Source of the DNA: Eubacterium sp. MSJ-13
GTDB taxonomy: Bacteria; Bacillota; Clostridia; Lachnospirales; Lachnospiraceae
Direction: 5' to 3'
Length of the DNA: 35,314 nt
Assembly (NCBI RefSeq): GCF_018918235.1
Contig: NZ_JAHLQE010000026.1
Coordinates: forward strand, 1-35,314
A program made the position numbers and the translations under genes. The stretch's first letter is position 1, and every line of letters starts with the position of its first letter. Below, piece after piece: positions 8,493 to 17,250 of this stretch. The notes under the pieces were generated by a model. The model was not told where the DNA came from. It did not search any database and saw nothing but the letters and a program-made list of their open reading frames with translations.

Positions 8493-8547
8493 AATACCCC
8501 ATACCCGATTTTAAAAATTCTCAAAACAATTCCGGTATGGAGTATTT
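8492..8547. terminator. Bidirectional terminator between cbiQ and the Cache chemoreceptor
   Basis: A 14-position stem with one mismatch (8492-8505 with 8534-8547) has A/T-rich flanks on both sides. It overlaps the last base of the cbiQ stop and ends 5 nt before the stop of the convergent minus-strand chemoreceptor. Confidence 0.7.
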
Positions 8548-8551
8548 CTAT

Positions 8552-10399
8552 TTAATTATCATACAATTTAAATTTCTTAATATAATCACTCATATCTGTA
8601 GCCAGATTCTGCAAAGCAATTGCACTTTCACTGATTTCATTGATAGAAGAACCTATCTCCTGAACAGAAGCCGATGTCTCCTGAGTACTTGCTGCATTCT
8701 GTTCCGCAATAGCAGAAAGACTTTCCAGAACTGAACTTACATTATTTTTAGCATCATTTATTTCATTTACCTGAGATGAAATCGTCTCTGTAAGTTCAAT
8801 AACTTTATCCGTTTCAGCAGTAAGACCTTTAAATGACTTTCTTGTACTTCCAAGTCTATCCACCTGAATCGCAACATCTTTACTTACAGTCTCCATTCTC
8901 TTAACACTTATATTAGAATTGTCCATAAGTTCAGAAATAATTCTTTCTATCTCATCAGCACTGCTCATACTGCTGTCAGATAAACTCCTTATCTCATTTG
9001 CAACTACAGCAAATCCTTTTCCATGTTCTCCAGCCCTTGCAGCTTCAATAGAAGCATTAAGCGAAAGAAGACTTGTCTGGTCTGCTATAGACTGTATAAG
9101 CTCAACCGCACTTCTGATAGCTTCTGCTGATGTATGTGTCTTGAAAGTTTCATCTTTTAATACTGCAATCTCTTCGGAGGTATTTTCACTTATCTTAACA
9201 AGCTCCTTGAGCACCTTTGATGTCTCATTACTCATATCTTTCATCTTTTCGACAGTGTCCGAAAGATCTCTCATGGTATCTGTACACTTATCTATATCAC
9301 TACCGATACTTATAACATTTTCATTTGCACTCTGTGTATCATCAGCCTGACTTCCCGCACCATCTGCAATGCCAGCAACAGCCTGTTCAATACTTGAAAC
9401 AGTATCATCTACCTGTTCGATACTGCTCTTCAATAAGCTTGATGCATCATCAAGATGTGCTCCATTTTCCATAAGAGATTTTGCCATCGACGCAAGCTCA
9501 TCTTTCAATACCAAAGCTGATTTTGCAAGCATACCAATCTCATCATTGTATTTTGCGACCTTATGTATATTTATATCCCTGTGTGCAAGGTCAAGTTCTG
9601 CCATACGGTTCATCGAGAATACAACATCCTTTATCGGTTTTGCAATTTTTATCGGAATAAGTATTCCTATAGTTCCCATAATAATAAGTATGATAATCGC
9701 AGCTATGCCAGCTCTTATATACACCTTATTTACTGGGGCATTAATCTCTGCTTTATTACAGCAAAGTACCAATGTAAAAGAATATGTGCTGCTTACATAA
9801 TATGCCGCAACCTTTTTTTGCCCGTTATAAGTATATTCCAAAAGTCCCGGACTTGTCTTTTCCCTTGCAGCCATCTTATCAACTATCTTCTGTACGGCAT
9901 CAACACCTATTTTCTCACCGATCAATTTCTCATTCGGATGCCATGCAACATTTCCACTTCCATTGATAATATACATATAGCTGCTTGATAACCCATTAAC
10001 CTTCACTGATGCTAATGCATTTCTCAGCGCAATAGGTGTAAGAACTATATTTGCTCCACTTCTGTCTATCTGCTTGTCAAAAGATTGTCCTAATAGCGTT
10101 GTAACATCTTTCATAGATGCACTTGTATTACTTTGCAATGATGTCTTTACATATGGTATTACAAGTAATGCAAGAAGTGCGACCGTAACCAGAATACTCG
10201 TATAAACAAGGCTCGCTATCCTTACTACAATAGATTTTCCCTTCCCTATTCCACTATTCTGCACACCAACATTTTCTTCTTTTGCACTTGAGTTTCCTGT
10301 ATTTTCAGCATCTTCTGTTTTTATTTTGTTTTCTTTAGTTTTGTGCTTTGATTCAATATTTTTGTTGTTTTTTATAAATATTTTTGGTCTATTTTTCAT
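8552..10399 (-). CDS. Methyl-accepting chemotaxis protein with Cache sensor domain
   Basis: 615 aa from the ATG at 10397-10399, which has GGAGG 9 nt upstream; a longer in-frame opening to 10465 lacks a ribosome binding site. Residues 1-56 are a Lys/Glu/Asn-rich cytosolic extension, unusual before the first membrane segment (about 57-84). An extracellular Cache-like domain follows (about 88-225, with the [17 protein letters not shown] strand pair), then membrane segment 2 (228-250), HAMP (about 250-305) and the signalling domain with the conserved tip ([24 protein letters not shown]). No CheR-tether pentapeptide at the C-terminus. Cache domains bind small molecules such as amino or organic acids; the ligand here is unknown. 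Confidence 0.93.
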   Translation of the reverse strand: MKNRPKIFIKNNKNIESKHKTKENKIKTEDAENTGNSSAKEENVGVQNSGIGKGKSIVVRIASLVYTSILVTVALLALLVIPYVKTSLQSNTSASMKDVTTLLGQSFDKQIDRSGANIVLTPIALRNALASVKVNGLSSSYMYIINGSGNVAWHPNEKLIGEKIGVDAVQKIVDKMAAREKTSPGLLEYTYNGQKKVAAYYVSSTYSFTLVLCCNKAEINAPVNKVYIRAGIAAIIILIIMGTIGILIPIKIAKPIKDVVFSMNRMAELDLAHRDINIHKVAKYNDEIGMLAKSALVLKDELASMAKSLMENGAHLDDASSLLKSSIEQVDDTVSSIEQAVAGIADGAGSQADDTQSANENVISIGSDIDKCTDTMRDLSDTVEKMKDMSNETSKVLKELVKISENTSEEIAVLKDETFKTHTSAEAIRSAVELIQSIADQTSLLSLNASIEAARAGEHGKGFAVVANEIRSLSDSSMSSADEIERIISELMDNSNISVKRMETVSKDVAIQVDRLGSTRKSFKGLTAETDKVIELTETISSQVNEINDAKNNVSSVLESLSAIAEQNAASTQETSASVQEIGSSINEISESAIALQNLATDMSDYIKKFKLYDN

Positions 10400-10511
10400 A
10401 CCTCTCAACCTCCATATGTATAAATTATTCAATTTTATATAACAATATTTTATAGCAGATTGCACAAAAATTCAATGTTTTAAAACAATTATTTTTGCAC
10501 TAACTACAAAA

Positions 10512-10536
10512 CTCCCCCATGCCAATGCTGGGGGAG
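10512..10536 (-). terminator. Intrinsic terminator after the sugar-binding lipoprotein gene
   Basis: CTCCCCCA/TGGGGGAG stem (10512-10519 with 10529-10536); read on the minus strand it is followed by TTTTGTAGTT. It ends the carbohydrate transporter locus, 30 bp past the stop of the binding protein. Confidence 0.85.
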
Positions 10537-10566
10537 CAAATATTCATATAAAGAACAATTCTTATA

Positions 10567-12279
10567 TTAGTTTGTTAATGCCTTCTCTAATGAACGACGA
10601 GTTGCAGCTTCATTCTCACACCACTTGAGACACTTATCGTATCCATATGATGCTGTATCTTTCTTCATCTTCTGAACACACTTATTAAACTCTGCGTCTG
10701 TCTTAGCATAGATAGCTTTCCAAGAATTCTCTTTGATAGATGTTGTAACCTGTGACCATGTTGTCTTTAATTCATCATCCTTAGCACTTGCTGAGTAAGA
10801 TGTTGCAGGAGCTACTACATATTTTCCACCTTTTTCCATGTACTCGTTAAGGTTCTTGCAACCTGTCTTGTCAACCCAATCCTGCTGAATCTTGTATTCA
10901 GGAGTCTTAACATTAGATTTCCAATTATCACTGTTGTATGTTTCACCATTTGAATCAGGGTTCTCAGCATCGTTAGCCCATGTAGAGAATGCAGCCTGAA
11001 TCTGTCCATCCTGGAATGATCCCTTATGCTTCTCCATCTTTGTCTTACCATCGGCATGAGTCTTCTTACCAAGCTCTGTGAAGTATGTGTTACCATCCTT
11101 ATCGTAATCCCATGTCTCACCCTTAGGACCATATCCATATACCATACGTCCTTCAGGAGTTGCAAAGTAGTTGATGATCTCCATACATAAATCAGGATAC
11201 TCTGTCTTAGCACCGATTGTTGTAACACGGTCACCACCCTGTGTATTCATACCATAAACGATAGGCTTAGCCTCATCAGGTTTCATACAGTACATGTATT
11301 TACCTTTTTTAAGATGTGCATCTGTATTGTATCCAAGTGAACCAGAGTAATTGAAGATTGAGAATAATACACCACCACTCTTAACCTTAGCACTCATCTG
11401 GTCATATGTCTGTGTCATTGAGTCAGGATCTACAAGACCTGCACGATATAAGTCATTATAGAATTTAAGCATCTTAAGGTATGGTCCGTTATCCTCAAGT
11501 GCATCATGGAACTTACCTGTCTGAGGATCATACAATCCGATACCCATCTCATCATATCCATAGTAAGCTGTAGCCGTTGACTTAACATACATAACCATTC
11601 CGTCATCCCAATCAGACCAAAGTGAAACAGCATATGTAGGATTTCCATTGTCATCCTTAGGACAGATATCATGCATCTTGATAAGCATATCCTTAAAGTC
11701 ATCAAGATCCTTAATCTTAGGATAACCTAACTTCTTATATAAATCCCAGCGTGTATCCCATGTATAGAAGAATGCATCATGATCCTTGCTACTTGTGGCA
11801 ATACTATGACCGATACCATATGTAGTATCTCTCTCTCCATCTGTGATTGTTTTTGTAAGACCACTGTTTTTCTTAAGAGCATCAGCCATATGTTTCTTAA
11901 TATACGGTCCGCAGTCTGTAAGAAGATCATCCTCATTCCAATCAAGAAGAAGATTATTCTTAACGGCATCTACATAATCCTTTGAGTCACTACCCCAGAT
12001 AACGATATCTCCAAGGTTACCATTCTGAGCACGTGTCTGGTATACACCATCAGCATCAGGAATAATATTAAGTTCAACATTGAACTTCTCTTTAAGTATA
12101 TCTGCGCCCCAGCCTGTCTGCATACCCTGTGTGTTTGCTAACTGACTATACACATCTAATTTTATAACACCACTTTTTTTCTTTGTACCACATCCTGTAA
12201 GCATTGATGTAGAACCAACAACCATACTGCCTGCAAGCAATACAGAAAGCATTTTTTTACTAAATGCAGATTTTCTCAT
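10567..12279 (-). CDS. Extracellular substrate-binding lipoprotein of a CUT1-type carbohydrate ABC transporter (LplA-like)
   Basis: 570 aa from the ATG at 12277-12279 (AGAGGAAAATT upstream); a longer frame to 12336 adds a non-signal stretch with no ribosome binding site. Residues 1-29 are a lipoprotein signal peptide ending in the lipobox LTGC, so Cys30 is lipidated and the mature protein is membrane-anchored outside the cell. The length and many Trp/Tyr/Asp residues fit the large LplA-type family of oligosaccharide-binding proteins that pairs with LplB/LplC-like permeases. The substrate is unknown. It is the last gene of the locus and has its own promoter candidate, which would allow excess production over the permeases. 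Confidence 0.92.
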   Translation of the reverse strand: MRKSAFSKKMLSVLLAGSMVVGSTSMLTGCGTKKKSGVIKLDVYSQLANTQGMQTGWGADILKEKFNVELNIIPDADGVYQTRAQNGNLGDIVIWGSDSKDYVDAVKNNLLLDWNEDDLLTDCGPYIKKHMADALKKNSGLTKTITDGERDTTYGIGHSIATSSKDHDAFFYTWDTRWDLYKKLGYPKIKDLDDFKDMLIKMHDICPKDDNGNPTYAVSLWSDWDDGMVMYVKSTATAYYGYDEMGIGLYDPQTGKFHDALEDNGPYLKMLKFYNDLYRAGLVDPDSMTQTYDQMSAKVKSGGVLFSIFNYSGSLGYNTDAHLKKGKYMYCMKPDEAKPIVYGMNTQGGDRVTTIGAKTEYPDLCMEIINYFATPEGRMVYGYGPKGETWDYDKDGNTYFTELGKKTHADGKTKMEKHKGSFQDGQIQAAFSTWANDAENPDSNGETYNSDNWKSNVKTPEYKIQQDWVDKTGCKNLNEYMEKGGKYVVAPATSYSASAKDDELKTTWSQVTTSIKENSWKAIYAKTDAEFNKCVQKMKKDTASYGYDKCLKWCENEAATRRSLEKALTN

Positions 12280-12294
12280 AATTTTCCTCTTTTC

Positions 12295-12332
12295 TGTGTT
12301 GTATATTAACTCTCTGACCCGTGCACAACACA
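12295..12332 (-). other. Hairpin in the leader of the binding-protein mRNA
   Basis: An 8-bp stem (12295-12302 with 12325-12332) would form in the leader, about 15 nt upstream of the start codon and directly beside the AGAGG ribosome binding site. It could affect translation or mRNA stability. Only complementarity supports it. Confidence 0.35.
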
Positions 12333-12363
12333 ACACTGATCATTACTTAATTCCTATGTGTAT

Positions 12364-12392
12364 ATTTTACAATTTAAAGAAAGAATGTGCAA
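12364..12392 (-). promoter_or_regulatory. Sigma-A-like promoter of the binding-protein gene
   Basis: On the minus strand: TTGCAC, 17-nt spacer, TAAAAT. The predicted start near 12357 gives a leader of about 78 nt. It lies between the DUF624 gene and the lipoprotein gene and indicates separate expression of the latter. Confidence 0.6.
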
Positions 12393-12469
12393 TATTTTTA
12401 AGCACTTTTATTACCCTCACTTTTTTTGAAGATATATCCCATAATTTCTACATTTTTTATTTTTCTTAA

Positions 12470-13255
12470 TTATTTTTCATTTTCATTCGCTTTTTTAGCA
12501 AGTTTTTCATAATCAATATTTTCATATTCGGATAAATCAATGTCATCTTCGGCTTCATCTTCATTTTCTCCACCGCCGTTATCTTTCTCAATCTGAAGGA
12601 ATATAGGTTTTGCCATTCCACTTATCGTAAACATAATACATACAGGTCCTATTATTATTCCGATAAACTCTGTTGTACTTGACCATATAAACAGCATAAA
12701 TTCAAATGCAACAACAAGAAATATCAATATTGTTTTTTTGAAATATCTGAGTGCTATCGTAAATGAATTTCTAAGAGTATTCACAACTGTATTTTCATAT
12801 CTTCCCATAAGTGCATATGCATATACATAATGTGTAAACAAGAAAAACAGTCCAAGAACAAATACTATCAAAAACATTATATTTGAATTTTCGACATTAT
12901 GGTAAAGCTGAAAATCAAGATATAAAGCATATACAGCAAATGTCTGTATCACACCGGCTATACCGCCTTTAAAAAAGCTTGCCTTAAATTCTTTGAAAAA
13001 AGGTTTAAAAATATACCCTTCCTCATCATCAACCATCTTCAATGTAATCGAAAAAGCTGCAACAGACGCTGCCCCCATTGTAAAAGCACCAATGATACCG
13101 CACGGTATCCAGAATAACCCCAGCCACTTTGGAATCATAAGTGCAAGTAACAATGGCAGACTACAAAACAGCCATAAAAAGTTAAGTGCCAGCACATCCA
13201 CGAGTCTTGTGCCAAATTTGTACAACGGGCTTTCAAAAAAACCATTTTTGAACAT
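12470..13255 (-). CDS. YesL-like DUF624 membrane protein
   Basis: 261 aa. Five to six hydrophobic segments follow an N-terminal signature (FYKFGTRLVDVLALNFLW-like) typical of DUF624/YesL proteins, which are encoded beside LplABC-type carbohydrate transporters and YesM/YesN two-component systems. The C-terminal 40 residues are acidic and cytosolic (Glu/Asp/Asn-rich). No enzymatic function is known for the family. AGGAGG lies about 12 nt before the ATG, a rather long spacing. It lies 136 bp past permease C, separated by a hairpin. Confidence 0.85.
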   Translation of the reverse strand: MFKNGFFESPLYKFGTRLVDVLALNFLWLFCSLPLLLALMIPKWLGLFWIPCGIIGAFTMGAASVAAFSITLKMVDDEEGYIFKPFFKEFKASFFKGGIAGVIQTFAVYALYLDFQLYHNVENSNIMFLIVFVLGLFFLFTHYVYAYALMGRYENTVVNTLRNSFTIALRYFKKTILIFLVVAFEFMLFIWSSTTEFIGIIIGPVCIMFTISGMAKPIFLQIEKDNGGGENEDEAEDDIDLSEYENIDYEKLAKKANENEK

Positions 13256-13303
13256 ATTAAAATTTATCCTCCTATCTGACTATAAGTTTTTCTTATATTT
13301 TTT

Positions 13304-13333
13304 AATGGGTGACCGCTTACGCAATCACCCATT
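13304..13333. other. Intercistronic hairpin between permease C and DUF624 gene
   Basis: A 9-bp stem (AATGGGTGA at 13304-13312 with its complement at 13325-13333). On the coding (minus) strand it is followed by A-rich sequence, not a T run, so it is unlikely to terminate. It fits a processing or stabilising stem within the operon mRNA. A 15-nt palindrome (TATCAAA-T-TTTGATA, 13355-13369) lies nearby. Confidence 0.5.
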
Positions 13334-13391
13334 TATTAAAAACTATAATCAGATTATCAAATTTTGATATAAATTGCAATATCTTATAACA

Positions 13392-14360
13392 TCAACCTTT
13401 AACAGCACCAAGCATGATACCTTTTTCAAAGTATCTCTGCATGAACGGATATACACAAAGGATAGGAATAACTGATATCATTGAAATTGTATACTTAATG
13501 ACCTTTGTATTCATAGCCTGCTCAATCGCACTCTTAGCAGTAGATGAATCTGCACCATCCATCAACGCACCTAGGTTTGATGACTGGTTAAGATAAATGT
13601 AAAGTCTGTGCTGTAATGTAAAGAGTTTTGAATTTCCTGACATAAGGATAAGGGAATCCTGGAATGAATTCCAATGTCCTACAGCACCGAAGATAGCAAT
13701 TGTTGCAAGGATTGGTTTACTAAGAGGCCATATAAGCTTTCTAAATACCATCATATATGAAGCACCATCAATAAATGCACTCTCCTCAAGCTCTGCTGGA
13801 ATCGACTCTATGTATGTCTTTACCAGAATGATATTATACGGAGCCACGATAGCCGGAATAATATATGCTGAGTAATGATTTGTCATACCGAGCATTGCAA
13901 AGTTCATGTACCAAGGTATAAGACCTGCATTGAAGTACATTGTGATAACGAGGAAGCGGTACCAGAAACTTCTGTGCCACATTTCCTGCTTTGTAACAAG
14001 GTAGCCAATAAATGCTGATGCAACTACCATGAGTGCAGTACCAAGAATAGTTCTTGATACTGATACAATAAACGCTGACCCAAGATCTCCTACATCTTTA
14101 AGAGCAAGATAGTTCTGTATATTGAATCCCTTTGGCCAGAAGTTTACGATACCTCTCTGTACATAATCATTTCTTGATACTGTATTTACGAATAAGTACC
14201 AAAATGGGAATATACATGTAATCGTAAATAATGTAAAGAATATATAGTTACAAATATTAAATACTATATCACCAGGTGTAAGACGATATTTTCTTTTATG
14301 TTTCTTTTCGTACTCTCTTTCTCTCTTAGCGTCTTCTTTTTCCTGTTTTGTCTTTGCCAT
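13392..14360 (-). CDS. Carbohydrate ABC transporter permease (LplC-like, CUT1)
   Basis: 322 aa. A charged cytosolic N-terminus of about 27 residues is followed by about six membrane spans. The EAA loop that docks the ATPase is at about 192-213 (EESAFIDGASYMMVFRKLIWPL). It matches the LplC/YtcP type of MalG-related permease. GGAGGTGAG precedes the ATG, and the start lies 14 bp after the stop of permease B, so the two are translated from one mRNA. No ATPase gene of the MsmX type is in the window; such transporters commonly share an ATPase encoded elsewhere. Confidence 0.93.
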   Translation of the reverse strand: MAKTKQEKEDAKREREYEKKHKRKYRLTPGDIVFNICNYIFFTLFTITCIFPFWYLFVNTVSRNDYVQRGIVNFWPKGFNIQNYLALKDVGDLGSAFIVSVSRTILGTALMVVASAFIGYLVTKQEMWHRSFWYRFLVITMYFNAGLIPWYMNFAMLGMTNHYSAYIIPAIVAPYNIILVKTYIESIPAELEESAFIDGASYMMVFRKLIWPLSKPILATIAIFGAVGHWNSFQDSLILMSGNSKLFTLQHRLYIYLNQSSNLGALMDGADSSTAKSAIEQAMNTKVIKYTISMISVIPILCVYPFMQRYFEKGIMLGAVKG

Positions 14361-14374
14361 ATCGTACTCACCTC

Positions 14375-15838
14375 CTATATGATACTCTCACCACGAAGCA
14401 GCTTAGATGCTCCATTGGCAACAAACAACAATACTACTGATATTACTGATTTAAACATACCTACAACCGTTGACAATGGAATACTTCCACCGCTTCCCAT
14501 ACCTAACTGGTAAACATAAAGGTCAAGTACTCTGATATGCTGTGCATTCTGTGCATTTGAGAAGCAGAGGTACTGGTCAAGACCGTTTGTAAGAATATTT
14601 GCAATTGACATAAGTAAAAGTACAAAGAATGTTGGTAAAAGTCCAGGGAGTGTTACATGCCACATCTTCTGGAATCTTCCTGCCCCATCAACCGTTGCAG
14701 CCTCATAAAGACTCTGGTCAATACCTGAAATACCTGCTATGTAGATAATAGCACTCCAGCCGACACCTTTCCATGTACCCCATGCCCACATCTTAATCCA
14801 CATGTGTGCATCGCTCATCAGATAGTTATTACCCTGCGCTCCCTCTGCAAGTAATCCAATTTCTTTCATAAATGTATTAATGAAACCATCTGTAGAGAAG
14901 ATAGCAATTGCGATAGCATACACAAGTACCCAGCTTATGAAGTTAGGAATTGTTGTAAATGTCTGTACGAAACGACGGAATCTAAGGCTCTTGATCTCGC
15001 AAAGGAATATAGCGAATACCATAGGTACCCAGCTTGTAAATACATTCAAAGCACTAAGACCAAGTGTATTTTTCATAACATTTAAAAGGTCACGTCTTGT
15101 AGCTGCATTCTTAAATAAGTATGTAAACCATTTAAATCCTACAAAATTGCTCATTGATAAAGTTCCACCGGCTTTGTAATCAAAGAAAGCATATCTCCAA
15201 CCCCAAAGTGGTAAGTAGCAGAATACAAAAGCAAGTGCTGCAAACGGAAGAAACATAAGGAAAAGTTTATATTTTGATTCCATTTCAAACTTCTCACTCT
15301 TATCAGCCTTAGGCAGACCAGCCATGAGAATAAGTGTTGTAACAAGAAGTATAACAGCAAAAACTGCATATATGATCATTCCACTTGGAAATATAGGTTT
15401 TACACGTCTTACATTTTCACTGCCCTGAATCATGTTATAACTTACATAACAGAGAATAACACCGACTGCCTGAACTACCGAACCTGCAAGTGAAAAAACA
15501 AGTCCGAATCTCTGTAATCTGAGATTTCCCAAAGACATACATCCTCCGGCAATTGCAAGACAAATTCCGACTATCAGTAAAAGTGAACCTATAAACAATA
15601 CTATAAACACACTCTCATCGACCCATCCCATACGAAGTGCTCTGCTGGCACCGTCAGTAAGACTTGAGTATGAAACACCCGATGTAAATAATGAAATCGT
15701 TGCGTCTATCAATTTAGTAATTCTTGATGGACTGAATGCTGGGAAGAACGCTGCAACTATTGCCAAAATAGTAATAATTCTCTGTACTATATAGACATAG
15801 TCTAACGTACCTTTCCTTTCTTTTTTTTCTTCTTTCAT
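14375..15838 (-). CDS. Carbohydrate ABC transporter permease (LplB-like, CUT1) with long N-terminal membrane extension
   Basis: 487 aa, against roughly 300 for ordinary LplB permeases. The permease domain proper starts near residue 190 (KLFLMFLPF) and has its EAA loop at about 378-399 (YEAATVDGAGRFQKMWHVTLPG). The first 180 residues contain about four extra membrane spans (18-34, 76-100, 110-134, 150-174) of a type I cannot assign. Spacing and reading frame give no sign of a frameshift or two joined genes. AGGAGGTCATT precedes the ATG. It is the first gene of the transporter transcript. Confidence 0.92.
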   Translation of the reverse strand: MKEEKKERKGTLDYVYIVQRIITILAIVAAFFPAFSPSRITKLIDATISLFTSGVSYSSLTDGASRALRMGWVDESVFIVLFIGSLLLIVGICLAIAGGCMSLGNLRLQRFGLVFSLAGSVVQAVGVILCYVSYNMIQGSENVRRVKPIFPSGMIIYAVFAVILLVTTLILMAGLPKADKSEKFEMESKYKLFLMFLPFAALAFVFCYLPLWGWRYAFFDYKAGGTLSMSNFVGFKWFTYLFKNAATRRDLLNVMKNTLGLSALNVFTSWVPMVFAIFLCEIKSLRFRRFVQTFTTIPNFISWVLVYAIAIAIFSTDGFINTFMKEIGLLAEGAQGNNYLMSDAHMWIKMWAWGTWKGVGWSAIIYIAGISGIDQSLYEAATVDGAGRFQKMWHVTLPGLLPTFFVLLLMSIANILTNGLDQYLCFSNAQNAQHIRVLDLYVYQLGMGSGGSIPLSTVVGMFKSVISVVLLFVANGASKLLRGESII

Positions 15839-16166
15839 AATGACCTCCTAAATCATAGTTGGATAATCTTTTGGTTTTTCAACCATTTATATTTTATCTG
15901 ACCTTCTTCTTGAAATAATTATATAAATATAAGCTTTAAAATACTACCACAAATTATTGACCGAAAATACATTTATTTTTCATACAAGTTTAATATTAAT
16001 TAATAATGTGCATGCAAAATTTATATTTAATACATAACTTATTTGACACTACATGTTATCAGTCATAACAAAAACTGCCGTACTCCAAAGCACGACAGCC
16101 TTTTTATTTAAAACATTTATTATCTCATTATAATAGAAGATAAATAAGGATTAGTTTTTCATTTTA
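15839..16166. other. Intergenic region upstream of the transporter permease genes
   Basis: 328 bp without a gene, very A/T-rich. On the minus strand it holds the ribosome binding site of permease B, a perfect TATAAT near 15916-15921 with only a poor -35 partner, and, at its far end, the terminator of the surface-protein gene at 16075-16098. I see no further structured element and no repeat. Confidence 0.5.
16075..16098. terminator. Terminator after the surface-protein gene
   Basis: A 9-position stem with two G-U pairs (16075-16083 with 16090-16098) and a 6-nt loop is followed on the minus strand by TTTTTGTT. On the plus strand it is followed by CCTTTTT. It separates the surface protein from the permease operon. 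Confidence 0.8.
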
Positions 16167-17060
16167 TTAGTTTTTCTTCTTTTTGATGTATACTACAACA
16201 CCTGCTATAACAACTACTGCAACTACAACAACTACTGCAACTGTTCCTGTAGAAGAACCTGATTCTGAATCAGTACTGCTTGTGCTTGAAGCTGAAGATG
16301 CTGCACTGCTTGTATCTGTCGAACTTGAGCTGCTTGCATCACTACTTGCATCTGCTCCTGATGCATTTGGATTGTCTGTGTTAAATCCACTTATTGTAAA
16401 TGTAATCTCGATACTATCCTTTGGTGTTAATATAGATGGGTTTTCATATCCCTCATTCTGATATGTATTTACGCAGTCAAACTGATAAAGTTTAAGAAGT
16501 TTTGTATCTTCATTTATATATGGCTCACCTGAAAATGCTTCTTTTCCGTCAATTGACAACTTTACATCAGTAACTTTAACCGTTCCATCCTCAATTGCAC
16601 TGAGTGGAATATCTGTTGATGCATAGATAAGTGATATTACATTATTAGTTCCGTCACTGTCTTCAAGTGCACCGTTTATTCCTGATACCCCTATAGTATA
16701 TGTTCCGTTTCCTGTAATCTCTGCATCAGTAACCTTTGTTCCTTCAACCTGCTCTGTACCATTATCTCCTGATTTAAGTAAACTATTGTAATCTAAATCT
16801 CCAAGGTCTTTTCCATCACGTCCTGTATTAGGATTAAACCAAGCATCACGGAAAATCCATGTAGTCTGCTGCTGGAAACCTAAATATGCATGATATGTTC
16901 CATCAGGATCAAACTTTGCCTTTCCTGCCTTTACACCTGCTTTTGTAGACTGTGGCTTTGTTGCTGCATATGCTGCATTAGGTACTGCACCAACCGTAAG
17001 TGCCATTGCAAGAGCGCATCCTGCGATAGCTGCTGAAATTTTTCTTAAAGATTTTCTCAT
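16167..17060 (-). CDS. Secreted surface protein with C-terminal membrane anchor, unknown family
   Basis: 297 aa. Signal peptide 1-32 (cleavage near AYA-AT), then a domain of about 190 residues rich in aromatic and Gly/Asp residues (GTYHAYLGFQQQTTWIFRDAWF at its start, so several Trp and Tyr early on), a Ser/Ala/Thr linker (about 232-270), and one membrane span (about 272-292) ending KKKKN. There is no LPXTG sorting motif. The layout is that of a domain held out from the membrane by a flexible stalk. Position between a YesM-type kinase and LplB/LplC-like permeases suggests a glycan-binding role, but I do not recognise the fold and this is inference. A very good ribosome binding site (AGGAGG) precedes the ATG. 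Confidence 0.8.
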   Translation of the reverse strand: MRKSLRKISAAIAGCALAMALTVGAVPNAAYAATKPQSTKAGVKAGKAKFDPDGTYHAYLGFQQQTTWIFRDAWFNPNTGRDGKDLGDLDYNSLLKSGDNGTEQVEGTKVTDAEITGNGTYTIGVSGINGALEDSDGTNNVISLIYASTDIPLSAIEDGTVKVTDVKLSIDGKEAFSGEPYINEDTKLLKLYQFDCVNTYQNEGYENPSILTPKDSIEITFTISGFNTDNPNASGADASSDASSSSSTDTSSAASSASSTSSTDSESGSSTGTVAVVVVVAVVVIAGVVVYIKKKKN

Positions 17061-17065
17061 AATAA

Positions 17066-17115
17066 ATCTTCCTCCTATACTTTTTATACGATGACCAAAT
17101 TATCTGCCACAAAAC
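17066..17115 (-). promoter_or_regulatory. Candidate promoter of the surface-protein gene
   Basis: On the minus strand: TTGTGG, 18-nt spacer, TATAAA, ending close to the AGGAGG of the gene. The leader would be only about 15-20 nt. The -35 is weak. Confidence 0.35.
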
Positions 17116-17142
17116 AGTACAGTCACCAAATTTCCAATATCC

Positions 17143-17216
17143 TAACTTAATTCTAGAGGTAAACACCACAAAATAAAACCATATTTTTTTGACATGTTTA
17201 CCCCTAGAATTAGTTA
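17143..17216. repeat. Long imperfect inverted repeat (22-23 nt arms)
   Basis: The left arm at 17143-17165 and the right arm at 17195-17216 are complementary over 22 positions, with one inserted base and one A/G difference; the core is CTAG(A/G)GGTAAACA and its complement. The spacer is 29 nt and A/T-rich. It lies between the kinase stop and the surface-protein start. No T run follows on the minus strand, so it is not a standard terminator. It may be a two-site operator or an mRNA hairpin. Confidence 0.7.
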
Positions 17217-17250
17217 AAATATTTAATTTTTTATTTAGCCTTCGTACTTT

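Noticed and set aside
8919-9988. Plus-strand open frames opposite the Cache chemoreceptor
   Set aside because: They are fully covered by a well-supported minus-strand gene and show no domain or start signal.
16053-16081. Plus-strand TTGACA-N17-TAACAA
   Set aside because: It points into the 3' end of a minus-strand gene, the -10 is poor and a terminator follows at once.
17189-17220. Plus-strand promoter TTGACA with TAAAAT
   Set aside because: The spacer is about 20 nt and no plus-strand gene follows; the motif is part of the inverted repeat spacer and arm.
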